A program made the position numbers and the translations under genes. A model generated the notes under the pieces. The model was given only the letters and a program-made list of their open reading frames with translations. It had not been told where the DNA came from and did no database searches. 49,787 bases of DNA from Oscillospiraceae bacterium (GTDB lineage: Bacteria > Bacillota > Clostridia > Oscillospirales > Oscillospiraceae), in assembly GCA_017469115.1 (NCBI GenBank), contig JAFUGY010000114.1, positions 1 to 49,787 on the forward strand, written 5' to 3'. Below, piece by piece: positions 14,936 to 23,072 of the stretch; the first letter of the stretch is position 1; every line of letters begins with the position of its first letter.

Positions 14936-16270
14936 ATGGATTATTCTGCCATTTATGCACAAAAGCTTTGTTCTGCAGATGAGGCCGTAAAACTGGTCAA
15001 GGATGGCGACTGGGTGGACTACAGCCAGACCTGCTCCTTCCCCCAGCTTCTGGATGCCGCCCTTGCCCGGCGGAGCGGTGAATTACACGATGTGAAAATC
15101 CGCAATGCCATTGCTATGGTACCGGTTCAGACGATTGAGAACGATCCGGCCGGATCCTTCACCTATAATGCATGGCACTGCTCCGGGCTCGACCGCCGTT
15201 ATATCGACAAAGGCCTTGCTTATCATACCCCCATGCTGTTCCGCCATTGCGGCACCTATTACAGAAAGGGCTATGCCCCCGTCAATGTGGCAATGATCAC
15301 GGTTGCCCCCATGGATGCAAACGGCAACTTCTCTTTCGGGCTCACCAACTGCGCGATGCAGGAGCTGCTGGATTGTGCAGAGCACATTATTCTGGAAGTC
15401 AACCCCAGCATGCCGGTGGTCAACGGAATTGCCAATGACCATATCAACATCTGCGATGTAGACTGCGTGGTGGATAGCAATCTCCCGATTCCCACCGTGA
15501 AAAGCCCCTCCGCTACCGATCTTGACCGCAAGATTGCGGAGCACATCTTCCCCTACATCACAAGCGGCTGCTGCCTGCAGCTGGGCATCGGCGGAATCCC
15601 CAATTCCATCGGCAGCATGATCGCCGAGTCGGATGTGAAGGATCTGGGCATGCACACCGAGTTGATGAGCGACGGATATCTGGATCTTTACCTGGCAGGC
15701 AAGATCACCAACAAAAAGAAAAAACTGAACCGCGGCAAAGGCATTTTCTCCATCTGCAACGGTTCCCGCGCTCTTTATGATTTTCTCGATCATAACGACG
15801 CCATTCTGACGGCCCCGATGGCTTACGTCAACAATCCGCAGACGATCCGTGAGCTGGATGACTTCGTTTCCATCAACGGCTGCATCTGCACAGACCTCTA
15901 CGGGCAGGTCAGCTCGGAATCTGCCGGCACCCGCCAGATCTCCGGCACCGGCGGCCAGCTTGACTTTATCACCGGTGCTTTGGAAGCAGACCACGGCAGA
16001 GCTTTCCTGGCCATGCACTCCACCCATGTGGATAAGGAAGGAAACGCCCATTCCAACATCATCCCACACTTTACGGCGGGCGACATTATCACCACCCCGC
16101 GCACCCAGGCGCCGAACATTGTGACGGAATACGGCATTGCAAGCCTGCCCGGCAAGACGACCTGGCAGCGGGCAGAGGCGCTCATCGGCATCGCTCACCC
16201 GGACTTCCGGGAAGAGCTGATCCGTGCTGCCGAACAGCAGAAGATCTGGAGACAGAGCAACAAGCGCTGA
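14936..16270 (+). CDS. Acetyl-CoA hydrolase/transferase-family (class I) CoA-transferase
   Basis: This 444-residue enzyme is close in length and layout to butyryl-CoA:acetate and 4-hydroxybutyrate CoA-transferases. The N-terminus is YAQKLCSADEAVKLVKDGD. The LGIGGIPN loop (about residues 218-225) and the HTELMSDG motif follow, with Glu242 the expected nucleophile that carries the CoA thioester. ISGTGGQLDF near residue 343 is the conserved C-terminal substrate loop. The start at 14936 follows AAAGGAA; a start at 14915 would overlap the regulator. It probably uses acetate or acetyl-CoA as partner. The real acyl substrate is likely the compound handled by the propeller and flavoprotein operons. 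Confidence 0.85.
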   Translation: MDYSAIYAQKLCSADEAVKLVKDGDWVDYSQTCSFPQLLDAALARRSGELHDVKIRNAIAMVPVQTIENDPAGSFTYNAWHCSGLDRRYIDKGLAYHTPMLFRHCGTYYRKGYAPVNVAMITVAPMDANGNFSFGLTNCAMQELLDCAEHIILEVNPSMPVVNGIANDHINICDVDCVVDSNLPIPTVKSPSATDLDRKIAEHIFPYITSGCCLQLGIGGIPNSIGSMIAESDVKDLGMHTELMSDGYLDLYLAGKITNKKKKLNRGKGIFSICNGSRALYDFLDHNDAILTAPMAYVNNPQTIRELDDFVSINGCICTDLYGQVSSESAGTRQISGTGGQLDFITGALEADHGRAFLAMHSTHVDKEGNAHSNIIPHFTAGDIITTPRTQAPNIVTEYGIASLPGKTTWQRAEALIGIAHPDFREELIRAAEQQKIWRQSNKR

Positions 16271-16278
16271 TCGTTATG

Positions 16279-16326
16279 AAAAACGCCCTGCATCCGGTAC
16301 AGAACGACCGGATGCAGGGCGTTTTC
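16279..16326. terminator. Bidirectional terminator
   Basis: Long hairpin with arms AACGCCCTGCATCCGG and CCGGATGCAGGGCGTT (16281-16324), with A residues before and T residues after it, between the convergent CoA-transferase and MFS genes. Confidence 0.85.
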
Positions 16327-16337
16327 TATGCTCGCTT

Positions 16338-17537
16338 TCAGGATTTTCTAAGGGAAAGATTCAGCAGCATCGCCACGACACTCAGCGCAAGCAGCACAAC
16401 AAAGGCCGCTGCATAACCGCCGGTAGCACCGGAAATCAGACTGGTGCCCGTTGCGATGAAGGAAGCGAAAATCAGATTGCAGTTCATAATCGGGAAATTC
16501 ATCGAGAAATATCTGGTGCCAAACACTTCCGAGGTGAAGGCGGAGCTGATCGTCGGGCAGGTGCCGTAGGAAATACCCGTCAGACAGAGCCCAATAACGC
16601 ACAGAACGGACGAATGGGTTATAACCGCAAGCAGCGTAATACCTGCCGCCGTAATGGCGCAGAGATTGGCGGCAATCATCGTGGTGCGGCGACCAACACG
16701 GTCGAACACGATGCCGGTAATCACTCTGCCGAGCCCGTTGCAAACCGAAAGGATGCCCACCAGCACAGTGGCTGCAGAGGCTGTCACCCCAACGGAAATT
16801 GCCAGGTCTTTTGCCATGGAGATCACGGTGTTGCCGACTGCCGCAAGAAAGATCACACAGAGAAAAGCCTTCCAGAAGGTGATGCTTTTCAGCATTTCCG
16901 CGGTGGTATAATCCTTGCCGGAGGTCTGCTGCTTCTGCTTTGCTGCGGGGGCTGCGCCTTCGCCTTCCGGCTTTTTCAGAATCAGCGCCGAGACGAGGAG
17001 AACAACACCCAGCGCAATACCGATGACCCGGTATGCCATCCGCCAGCCGAAGGAAGGATTCCCAATCAGGGCATCCGCCACGCTCCCGAGAACCAGAGCA
17101 GAAGCCCCGAAGCCCATCATCAGCACGCCGGAGCACACACCTTTTTTATCCGGGAACCAGGCGCTCACCGTTGAAATAATGCAGTTATAGGCAATGCCGA
17201 TCCCGAGGCCGCTGATCACCCCGTACCCGAGATAGAGTGTGGTAATATTCCCCTGCAGCCCGCCGGAAATCAGAAACCCGGCTGCAGCCAGCACCGCACT
17301 GATCAGGCAGGCTGCGCGAAACCCAAGCTTCTTCATGAGCACGCCGCCCAGCATCCCGCCGAAGCAGAAAAAGCACATGGTTAAAGTAAAGTTCAGGCTC
17401 AGGGCGGAAGCCGTCCACCCGAATTCGCTTGCAAGAGGCGCTTTCAGGATAGACCAGCCGTAAATGATGCCGGCAAAGAGAAGCGCCGCCGTGCCCACCA
17501 CAAGATAAAGCCATCTGACAGAATTTTTTGTATTCAT
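16338..17537 (-). CDS. MFS transporter of the oxalate/formate antiporter (OFA) type
   Basis: This 399-residue protein has twelve predicted membrane helices. Its N-terminal YGWSILKAPLASEFGWTASALSLNFTLTMCFFCFGGMLGG pattern is characteristic of OFA-family carriers, which exchange or import small carboxylates. A hydrophilic loop (EGEGAAPAAKQKQQTSGKDYT, about residues 193-213) separates the two six-helix halves. The start at 17537 is placed seven nucleotides after GGAGGA; a start two codons earlier is possible. It is divergent from the GntR regulator, and an AT-rich palindrome lies between them, so it is probably regulated by it. The substrate is probably an organic acid linked to the vor pathway. 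Confidence 0.85.
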   Translation of the reverse strand: MNTKNSVRWLYLVVGTAALLFAGIIYGWSILKAPLASEFGWTASALSLNFTLTMCFFCFGGMLGGVLMKKLGFRAACLISAVLAAAGFLISGGLQGNITTLYLGYGVISGLGIGIAYNCIISTVSAWFPDKKGVCSGVLMMGFGASALVLGSVADALIGNPSFGWRMAYRVIGIALGVVLLVSALILKKPEGEGAAPAAKQKQQTSGKDYTTAEMLKSITFWKAFLCVIFLAAVGNTVISMAKDLAISVGVTASAATVLVGILSVCNGLGRVITGIVFDRVGRRTTMIAANLCAITAAGITLLAVITHSSVLCVIGLCLTGISYGTCPTISSAFTSEVFGTRYFSMNFPIMNCNLIFASFIATGTSLISGATGGYAAAFVVLLALSVVAMLLNLSLRKS

Positions 17538-17594
17538 GATCATTCCTCCGGAAACTGAAAAACGTAATTCACATGGACCTCAGGGATTTCATGG

Positions 17595-17645
17595 TTGCAT
17601 TTCCGCCGGGAAATGCTATAATATATTATAATTTATAAAATATAA
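17595..17645 (+). promoter_or_regulatory. GntR promoter with AT-rich palindromic operator
   Basis: TTGCAT (17595-17600), a 16-nt spacer and TATAAT (17617-17622). The sequence 17626-17645 (TTATAATTTATAAAATATAA) is a 20-bp palindrome with one mismatched pair, placed just past the -10 as expected for autorepression. It closely resembles the two palindromes before the vor operon at 21832-21869. Confidence 0.6.
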
Positions 17646-17662
17646 GAAATGTGGTTAAGAAA

Positions 17663-18313
17663 ATGGCTAAAATTAAAAAGCAATCGCTGGTCGATCAGAT
17701 CTATGCAAAGCTCCGGGAGGAAATTCTCACATTGAAGCTTCCCCTCGGGAGCCGGATCAACGTCAATGATATTCAGGAAGAGCTTGGCGTCAGCAGCACT
17801 CCGCTGCGGGAAGCCCTGAATCGGCTGCAGCAGGACGGGCTGATCGTCATGGAAACCAATATAGGCGCCTCTGTTCTCTCCCTCGATGAGCACGATATTG
17901 AAGAAATCGAAGAGCTTGCCTTTGTCTTTCAGTCGGCAGCCGTTCGTTTCTCCATGGTGCGGGGCGACAGAGCGCTGATGGCAGAGCGGATTGAAGAGCA
18001 GATCCGCAACTATAAGGAAGCCCGCACAGCCCGCGACTGCACCAAAGCAGTGTATGAGCTGATCGGAACTTTTTATCATTACTGCGGCAACAAGAGGCTT
18101 GACAACAGCATGATTGCCCTGCAGGGGCAGGTGCTGCTGCTGCGGTACATCTATGCCCTGTGCCCTGACTGTCACAACAATCAGGATCTGCTGGAAAAAA
18201 TTCTGTCCGGCGTGAAGGAGAATGACACCGAGGCTATTCTCAATGCGCTGCAGGAATACAGCCGGAGAAGCCAGGCTTCCATTCTGGAATGGATCCGCAA
18301 CCGGAAATCATAA
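17663..18313 (+). CDS. GntR-family regulator with FCD effector domain
   Basis: This 216-residue protein has an N-terminal GntR winged helix (residues 5-70: LVDQIYAKLREEILTLKL, then ELGVSSTPLREALNRLQQDGLI) and a C-terminal all-helical FCD domain (about 80-210) of the kind that binds small carboxylates. Key His residues appear in DEHDIEE and FYHYCG. The start is uncertain: ATG at 17663 and an upstream GTG at 17651 both lack a clear ribosome binding site. It sits between an OFA carrier (divergent) and the vor operon (convergent) and probably controls both. Confidence 0.85.
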   Translation: MAKIKKQSLVDQIYAKLREEILTLKLPLGSRINVNDIQEELGVSSTPLREALNRLQQDGLIVMETNIGASVLSLDEHDIEEIEELAFVFQSAAVRFSMVRGDRALMAERIEEQIRNYKEARTARDCTKAVYELIGTFYHYCGNKRLDNSMIALQGQVLLLRYIYALCPDCHNNQDLLEKILSGVKENDTEAILNALQEYSRRSQASILEWIRNRKS

Positions 18314-18338
18314 CAGAATCATCGTATCACTGGAAATG

Positions 18339-18367
18339 CAGGGGAGACGTTTGTCTCCCCTGTTTTT
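18339..18367 (+). terminator. Terminator of the GntR gene
   Basis: Hairpin CAGGGGAGAC / GTCTCCCCTG (18339-18362) followed by GTTTTTG. It probably also blocks read-through from the vor operon on the other strand. Confidence 0.75.
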
Positions 18368-18369
18368 GC

Positions 18370-18918
18370 TTAGTTCTTTTGTGCTTTGCCGATCTCGAGG
18401 CCCTTTTCAAAAGCCTGCTTGTTCAGCGGCAGAAGCTTTGGTTTGGAAGCGAGCTTATGCTCAATGGTGTCCCACACGATGGCGGGATCAATCACCTGGG
18501 TATATCCTACATAGACACCCAGCATGATCACGTTGAGCACTTTGGCGTTGCCCATTTCAAGAGCAAGCTCCGTTACGGGCGCTTTGACAAGCTTCACATC
18601 GTCCCGGTCAATCTGATCGGTTACGATGGAGCTGTTGATAAACAGATTGCCGCCCTGCTTCAACGTCGGGAGGAACTTGGCGAGAGACGGCCCGTTCATG
18701 ACGATGAGGTCATCCATCACATCGCCGAGGGGTGCGCCGATATCATCATCCGAGATTACCACAAAGCAGTTGGCAGTGCCGCCGCGCTGCTCCGCGCCGT
18801 AGGACGGGAAGAAGGTCACATTCTTGTCGGTAGAATTGCAGGTAGCATCAGCAAGAAATTTACCCAGGGACATAACCCCCTGGCCGCCGAATCCGGCAAC
18901 ACACAGATTGGTTTCCAT
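18370..18918 (-). CDS. vorC: 2-oxoacid:ferredoxin oxidoreductase, gamma subunit (VorC-type)
   Basis: This 182-residue protein is the gamma subunit of a four-subunit 2-oxoacid:ferredoxin oxidoreductase. METNLCVAGFGGQGVMSLG is the typical N-terminal motif, and the length is normal for the family. It is the last gene of the operon, three nucleotides after the beta subunit. The gene order ferredoxin-alpha-beta-gamma and the sequence style fit the 3-methyl-2-oxobutanoate (Vor) group, which oxidises branched-chain 2-oxoacids to acyl-CoA and reduces ferredoxin. A KorABCD-type 2-oxoglutarate specificity is not excluded. Confidence 0.8.
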   Translation of the reverse strand: METNLCVAGFGGQGVMSLGKFLADATCNSTDKNVTFFPSYGAEQRGGTANCFVVISDDDIGAPLGDVMDDLIVMNGPSLAKFLPTLKQGGNLFINSSIVTDQIDRDDVKLVKAPVTELALEMGNAKVLNVIMLGVYVGYTQVIDPAIVWDTIEHKLASKPKLLPLNKQAFEKGLEIGKAQKN

Positions 18919-18921
18919 CGA

Positions 18922-19671
18922 TTACGCCTCCTTACTGCGATCCCGGATCACACCGAGGGGGAATTCCGGGAGCATCTTCTCTTCAATAAACTCCAGGCTC
19001 TTCAGAGGATCCATACCCCAGTTGGTCGGGCAGCCGGTAACGATTTCTACCATGGAGAAGCCTTTTCCGTCAAGCTGGTTCTGGAATGCTTTTTTGATTG
19101 CGTTTTTGGTTTTTGCCACGTTGGCAGGATTGTTGCAGGAGGTACGCTCCAGATAGTACGGTGCCGTCAGCTGATTGAGAATCTCGCACATGTGCATCGG
19201 GTAGCCGTGCTCTTCGGCAATTCTGCCCTTGGGCGCGGTGGAAGCCTTCATGCCGATCAGCGTTGTCGGTGCGAGCTGACCGCCGGTCATTCCGTAAATA
19301 CCGTTGTTGATGAAGATAACGGTGATATTTTCTCCGCGGTTGGCAGCGGACATTGACTCTGCAAGACCGATGGAAGCAAAGTCACCATCACCCTGGTAGG
19401 TGAACACGAGGCTGTCGGGGTTGGTACGCTTGATGCCGGTTGCAACAGCACAGGCACGGCCGTGAGGAGCCGTTGTATTGTCGTAAGCCATATAGTCCAT
19501 CTGCAGGCCGCAGCATCCGATGCCCAGCACGCAGGAGGCTTTGTCCACAACATTCAGTTCTTCCAGTGCTTCGCCGATCAGCTTCATAACAGTGGAATGC
19601 ATGCAGCCGGGGCAGAAACCGGAAACTTTATCTTCCTGGATGGTTTTGGTTCTGGTGTAAATCTTATTCAT
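18922..19671 (-). CDS. vorA: 2-oxoacid:ferredoxin oxidoreductase, beta (TPP-binding) subunit
   Basis: This 249-residue subunit binds thiamine diphosphate. The N-terminal FCPGCMHSTVMKL motif (about residues 19-31) and the GDGD...NNGIYGMTGGQLAPTT region (about 94-119) supply the TPP/Mg site and are hallmarks of the family. It starts four nucleotides after the alpha-subunit stop, with GGAG upstream. Confidence 0.85.
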   Translation of the reverse strand: MNKIYTRTKTIQEDKVSGFCPGCMHSTVMKLIGEALEELNVVDKASCVLGIGCCGLQMDYMAYDNTTAPHGRACAVATGIKRTNPDSLVFTYQGDGDFASIGLAESMSAANRGENITVIFINNGIYGMTGGQLAPTTLIGMKASTAPKGRIAEEHGYPMHMCEILNQLTAPYYLERTSCNNPANVAKTKNAIKKAFQNQLDGKGFSMVEIVTGCPTNWGMDPLKSLEFIEEKMLPEFPLGVIRDRSKEA

Positions 19672-19674
19672 TAC

Positions 19675-20754
19675 TCAGCCCTCCACGACTTTTTTCGCTG
19701 CCTTGATGACAGCTTCACGGCTCATGATGTTACCGCCGGAGCAAAGGCATGTTTCAATCGGGGCACGGCCCTTTACTGCCGCGTCAACATCTTCCACAAA
19801 CAGAGCAGGGATAGACATTTCAACATCCAAAATAGCCTTCACCTTTGAATAGTCGATACGGTCATAGGCAGCATACGGGAACGGAAATACCGTAATGGGG
19901 CGCACGAGGCCGGCTTTGATTCCCTCGGCACGGAGCAGGTTCACTGCCGATTTGGCAATACGGCCGCAAATGCCGTAAGCGGTGAGGATGATTTCGGCAT
20001 CTTCCGTCTTGTACTCTTCTACTTTTGCTTCCTTCTGCCAGGATTTATACATGGCAGCGGCTTCTTCATTCACCTGCTGCATAACGAGCGTAGACCAGTT
20101 GCCCGGCTGAATCCAGGCGCGATGGGCATAGTCAAGCGGATGGCCGATGCAGGCCCAGCTCTTTTTCGACTCTTTGATTGCTGCAACTTCTTCGTCTGTT
20201 TTTGCTTCCGGAAGCTGCACCGGCTCCATCATGGTGCCGATGACGCCGTCTGCCAGGAGCAGGACAGGCGTGCGGTCGCGATCTGCCCAGTCAAACGCGA
20301 GAACGGTAAGGTCAACTGCTTCCTGAACCGTTGCAGGTGCAAGAACCGGCATGCGGAAGCCGCCGTTTCCGCTGGCTTTCGTTGCCTGCAGATAATCCAT
20401 CTGGGCAGGCTGGATGGAACCGACGCCGGGGCCGCCGCGTGCAAAGTTTGCATACACCATGGGAATGCGGGCAGCTGCACAATAGCTGATGCCTTCGCTC
20501 TTCAGAGAAATTCCGGGAGAGGAAGAGGACGTCATCGCACGGGTTCCCGCGGAGGCAGCACCGTAAACCATGTTTACGGAGGCGACTTCGCTCTCACCCT
20601 GCACAAACACGCCGCCGACCTCCGGAAGCCTGCGGGACATGTACTCGGGAACTTCATTCTGCGGAGTAATCGGATAACCGGCGAAGAACCGGCAACCAGC
20701 ACGCACGGCAGCTTCGGCAATCGCCTCAGTGCCCTTCATAAATACTCTTGCCAT
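19675..20754 (-). CDS. vorB: 2-oxoacid:ferredoxin oxidoreductase, alpha subunit (VorB-type)
   Basis: This 359-residue protein starts MARVFMKGTEAIAEAAVRAG, followed by FFAGYPITPQNEVPEYMS and the pyrimidine-binding VQGESEVASVN region. RAMTSSSSPGISLKSEGISY is the conserved CoA/substrate loop. These are close to clostridial proteins annotated VorB. The start at 20754 follows AAGGAGG at eight nucleotides; an upstream extension lies inside the ferredoxin gene's end. The product acyl-CoA could be isobutyryl-, isovaleryl- or 2-methylbutyryl-CoA. Confidence 0.85.
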   Translation of the reverse strand: MARVFMKGTEAIAEAAVRAGCRFFAGYPITPQNEVPEYMSRRLPEVGGVFVQGESEVASVNMVYGAASAGTRAMTSSSSPGISLKSEGISYCAAARIPMVYANFARGGPGVGSIQPAQMDYLQATKASGNGGFRMPVLAPATVQEAVDLTVLAFDWADRDRTPVLLLADGVIGTMMEPVQLPEAKTDEEVAAIKESKKSWACIGHPLDYAHRAWIQPGNWSTLVMQQVNEEAAAMYKSWQKEAKVEEYKTEDAEIILTAYGICGRIAKSAVNLLRAEGIKAGLVRPITVFPFPYAAYDRIDYSKVKAILDVEMSIPALFVEDVDAAVKGRAPIETCLCSGGNIMSREAVIKAAKKVVEG

Positions 20755-20767
20755 TCTTTCAGCCTCC

Positions 20768-20977
20768 TTAGCGATAGACATCGATTGCCCCGTCCGGGCA
20801 CATTCTTGCGCAGATTGCGCAGCCTACACAGTTTTCAGGGTTTGCAGGGTACACATATTCATACCCTTTGGAATTCACTTCCTTGCCGACGGCAAGCACA
20901 CCCTGAGGACAGAACTTGATGCAATAGCCGCAGCTCTTGCACCGTTCCTTCACAATTTCTACCCTTCCTTTTGCCAT
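20768..20977 (-). CDS. vorD: Two-cluster ferredoxin subunit of the Vor complex
   Basis: This 69-residue ferredoxin has two [4Fe-4S] motifs, CKSCGYCIKFCPQG (about residues 13-26) and CVGCAICARMCPDG (about 50-63). It is the electron-transfer subunit that passes electrons from the TPP subunit to free ferredoxin. The start at 20977 is chosen because AAGGAG lies eight nucleotides upstream. It is followed 13 bp later by the alpha subunit. Confidence 0.85.
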   Translation of the reverse strand: MAKGRVEIVKERCKSCGYCIKFCPQGVLAVGKEVNSKGYEYVYPANPENCVGCAICARMCPDGAIDVYR

Positions 20978-21045
20978 ATCCATCTCTCCTTCGTGTATAG
21001 AATAATTGATCAAACAAAGATCAAGGGAGAACAAATTCCATCCCG

Positions 21046-21747
21046 TCAAACCCACTCATAAGTGAGATAAAGCCTGATCGGGAAGATTTTGCCGGGGAAA
21101 AGCGCTTCCACTTCTGGGGCAATCTCTTCTCTGACAGTATAAAAGTCAACCGGTTTGAAAGCTTCGATCATGTCCCTGATGCTGTTGATGCCTTCCACAA
21201 CATCTTCCGGCGAGGTATCCGGGCCAAGATTCGGATTCCCGAGGAACCGAAGGCGATCGAGCTGGACGTGGGAAACCCCCAGCACCTGGGAAAGAACCGC
21301 ATCAATATGAGGGAGATCCATCGACCATGGGCGATAAGGATTCACCACATACCAGACGATTGTATCCGGTTTGTTTAAAAAAGGAGCATAGCCGCCGATG
21401 GAACGGGCACCGATATAATCCCCGCCTACATCCAGAACCGTATAGCAGTTTTCATCCCGCAGAAGCCGGCTCACGCCTCCCGATACCGTGGGCGCATCAT
21501 AAAACTGCTCTTCAAAATGCACGATAACGCCCTGCTCCGTCAGGAAAGAAGCCAGATCACGGGAGCGGAACAGGGGCTTCGTCATATCCAGGTCAAAAAA
21601 ATGAACCGGCTTTTCCCCCAGCGAAGCCAGATAGAGTGCCATATTGACAGAGACCTCGCTCTTCCCCGCTCCGGCTTCTGCAAGGAAGACAAAGTTGTGT
21701 GCATCCCCGTATTGGAAAGGCAAAACCGGCAAGTTCTGATTCTCCAT
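21046..21747 (-). CDS. P-loop ATPase of MinD/ParA-like fold linked to the vor operon
   Basis: This 233-residue protein carries a Walker A (FLAEAGAGKSEVSVN, about residues 20-34), a FFDLDMTKP segment (about 49-57) typical of deviant-P-loop MinD-like ATPases, and YTVLDVGGDYIG (about 102-113) as Walker B. There is no clear C-terminal amphipathic helix or Cys-pair metal site. It is the first gene of the vor operon, 68 bp ahead of the ferredoxin gene and behind the same promoter. I know of no role for such a protein with Vor; assembly of a cofactor or regulation of the complex is inference only. AAGGAG lies ten nucleotides before the ATG. Confidence 0.65.
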   Translation of the reverse strand: MENQNLPVLPFQYGDAHNFVFLAEAGAGKSEVSVNMALYLASLGEKPVHFFDLDMTKPLFRSRDLASFLTEQGVIVHFEEQFYDAPTVSGGVSRLLRDENCYTVLDVGGDYIGARSIGGYAPFLNKPDTIVWYVVNPYRPWSMDLPHIDAVLSQVLGVSHVQLDRLRFLGNPNLGPDTSPEDVVEGINSIRDMIEAFKPVDFYTVREEIAPEVEALFPGKIFPIRLYLTYEWV

Positions 21748-21799
21748 GGTTCCGGCGCTCCTTTTGACCCAGAATAAAAGTATCGTTTTAACTGCTATG

Positions 21800-21869
21800 A
21801 GTATAGCATACGGGAGCTTTAATTGCAAGTATTATTTTATATAAAATAAAATATATTTTATAAAATATA
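21800..21869 (-). promoter_or_regulatory. vor operon promoter with two AT-rich palindromes
   Basis: On the minus strand, TTGCAA (21823-21828), a 17-nt spacer and TATACT (21800-21805). Directly upstream lie two perfect 18-bp palindromes, 21832-21849 (half TTATTTTAT) and 21852-21869 (half TATATTTTA). Their centres are exactly 20 bp apart, about two helical turns. The second closely resembles the palindrome at the gntR promoter. Confidence 0.65.
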
Positions 21870-22115
21870 CAATTTTAAATGATGAGTTCTCTTATCAAAG
21901 CCTCTCGTCTTTTCATGATATGAAAAGATTTGGAGGGGCTTTCGCCCCTCCTCATTACCACGGAATATGAAATTCTTCTTTGCCTTTCTTCAGCCATTCT
22001 GCAGGGGCATCAGTATTTGTCCTCGCTGACTATTCGGCAAAGCAGCGAATCCTTTCATGACAAAGAATTTTTTTCGGCTGTCAGGAATGCTTCCCGACAG
22101 CCGATCAGCAACTGT
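21870..22115. other. Intergenic stretch between the vor and COG0523 units
   Basis: No gene is supported here. A GGAGGGGC/GCCCCTCC hairpin (21932-21952) is followed in minus-strand reading by AAATCTTTTC and may be a weak terminator of the COG0523 operon. A second hairpin (22077-22106, CGGCTGTC arms) has an A-run, not a T-run, after it on the minus strand and its purpose is unclear. Confidence 0.4.
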
Positions 22116-23072
22116 TTACAAAATATGAAGTTTAGGAAGCTTGCCCGTCATGAGGATACCGAGTTGATCCTCTTTGAGTCCGCTGCCGATCACAATGATA
22201 GCGCCGTGCCCGGAGGGGACGGGATCAATATGTGTTTCGCTTGCGGTTGCATTCACCTGATACCAGTGCTCCCCTTCGCTGAAGAAGCCCTTTACCCGGT
22301 TGATCCTTCCGTAATCATCACTCTGAAAGAGAATTCTGATTTTTTCTTCCAGTTCCTGCCGGGTGAGCTCCGGATTCAGATAGGAAAGGGACTGAAAATC
22401 AGCTCCTCTGCCCGCAATGGTTTTCACATAATCGGTGAGATGATAACCGCAGTTCATCAGGCGGGTATAATCCGCCTCCGTCAACTCGTCCCAATTTTTG
22501 GCAAGGATACGGCTTTCCAGGGATGCGGATGAATGAATCTGTTTTTCCGCACGGTTGAGATGAGCAATGGTGCAGTTGATCTCTTCTGCTGAGCAAAGCT
22601 GAACCCTGCTGAGCAGGATGCAGCCCGCTGTGGCGGCTTGAGAAGCGAGGAAGAAGTCGGCATCCGGTGTTGCTTCCTCCTCCAGCTTTGCATCCACAAT
22701 GGTGATGACGCTGCCCGGTTCATACCACCGGTCAAGGGGAGGTTCGTTGATGGTGTCGAAAAATTCATCTACATCAAAAACGCCGGAGGGCTCAATGAGC
22801 ACGCGGTCGTAACCAGCCATGCCCATGGCAATGAGCTTGGTGCGAAAACGGCGGCGGTGACAGTCGGCATCGCAGGCTCCCGCGAGGGTCTCCAGCTCGC
22901 AGCGGTCCCCCCGCAGTTCCTGCAGGAGAGGCAGATCGACGTTGACCGCTCCGTGATCGTAGACCAGAATGCCGATTTTCAGGTCCCTTCGAATCAGTTC
23001 CCTGGCGTAATGCAGCAGAAAGGTCGTCTTCCCCGCGCCGAGAAATCCTGTGATCAGATCCGCTTTGATCAT
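22116..23072 (-). CDS. COG0523 (CobW/HypB/UreG-type) G3E GTPase
   Basis: This 318-residue metallochaperone-type GTPase has Walker A GFLGAGKTT (residues 9-17), a KIGILVYDHGAVNVD switch segment and IEPSGVFDVDEF (G3E motif). The family's metal-binding CxCC is replaced by C67-DAD-C71 (GACDADC), a changed site. A C-terminal CobW-like domain (about 255-318) is present. It overlaps larC by four nucleotides, so a role in nickel or another metal's delivery is likely. No hypB is present in the window and this protein could take that role, although that is inference. Confidence 0.8.
   Translation of the reverse strand: MIKADLITGFLGAGKTTFLLHYARELIRRDLKIGILVYDHGAVNVDLPLLQELRGDRCELETLAGACDADCHRRRFRTKLIAMGMAGYDRVLIEPSGVFDVDEFFDTINEPPLDRWYEPGSVITIVDAKLEEEATPDADFFLASQAATAGCILLSRVQLCSAEEINCTIAHLNRAEKQIHSSASLESRILAKNWDELTEADYTRLMNCGYHLTDYVKTIAGRGADFQSLSYLNPELTRQELEEKIRILFQSDDYGRINRVKGFFSEGEHWYQVNATASETHIDPVPSGHGAIIVIGSGLKEDQLGILMTGKLPKLHIL

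Noticed and set aside
21950-22030. A 24-codon minus-strand frame ending EWLKKGKEEFHIPW
   Set aside because: It looks like the tail of a real protein but has an in-frame stop just upstream, no start codon and no recognised family.
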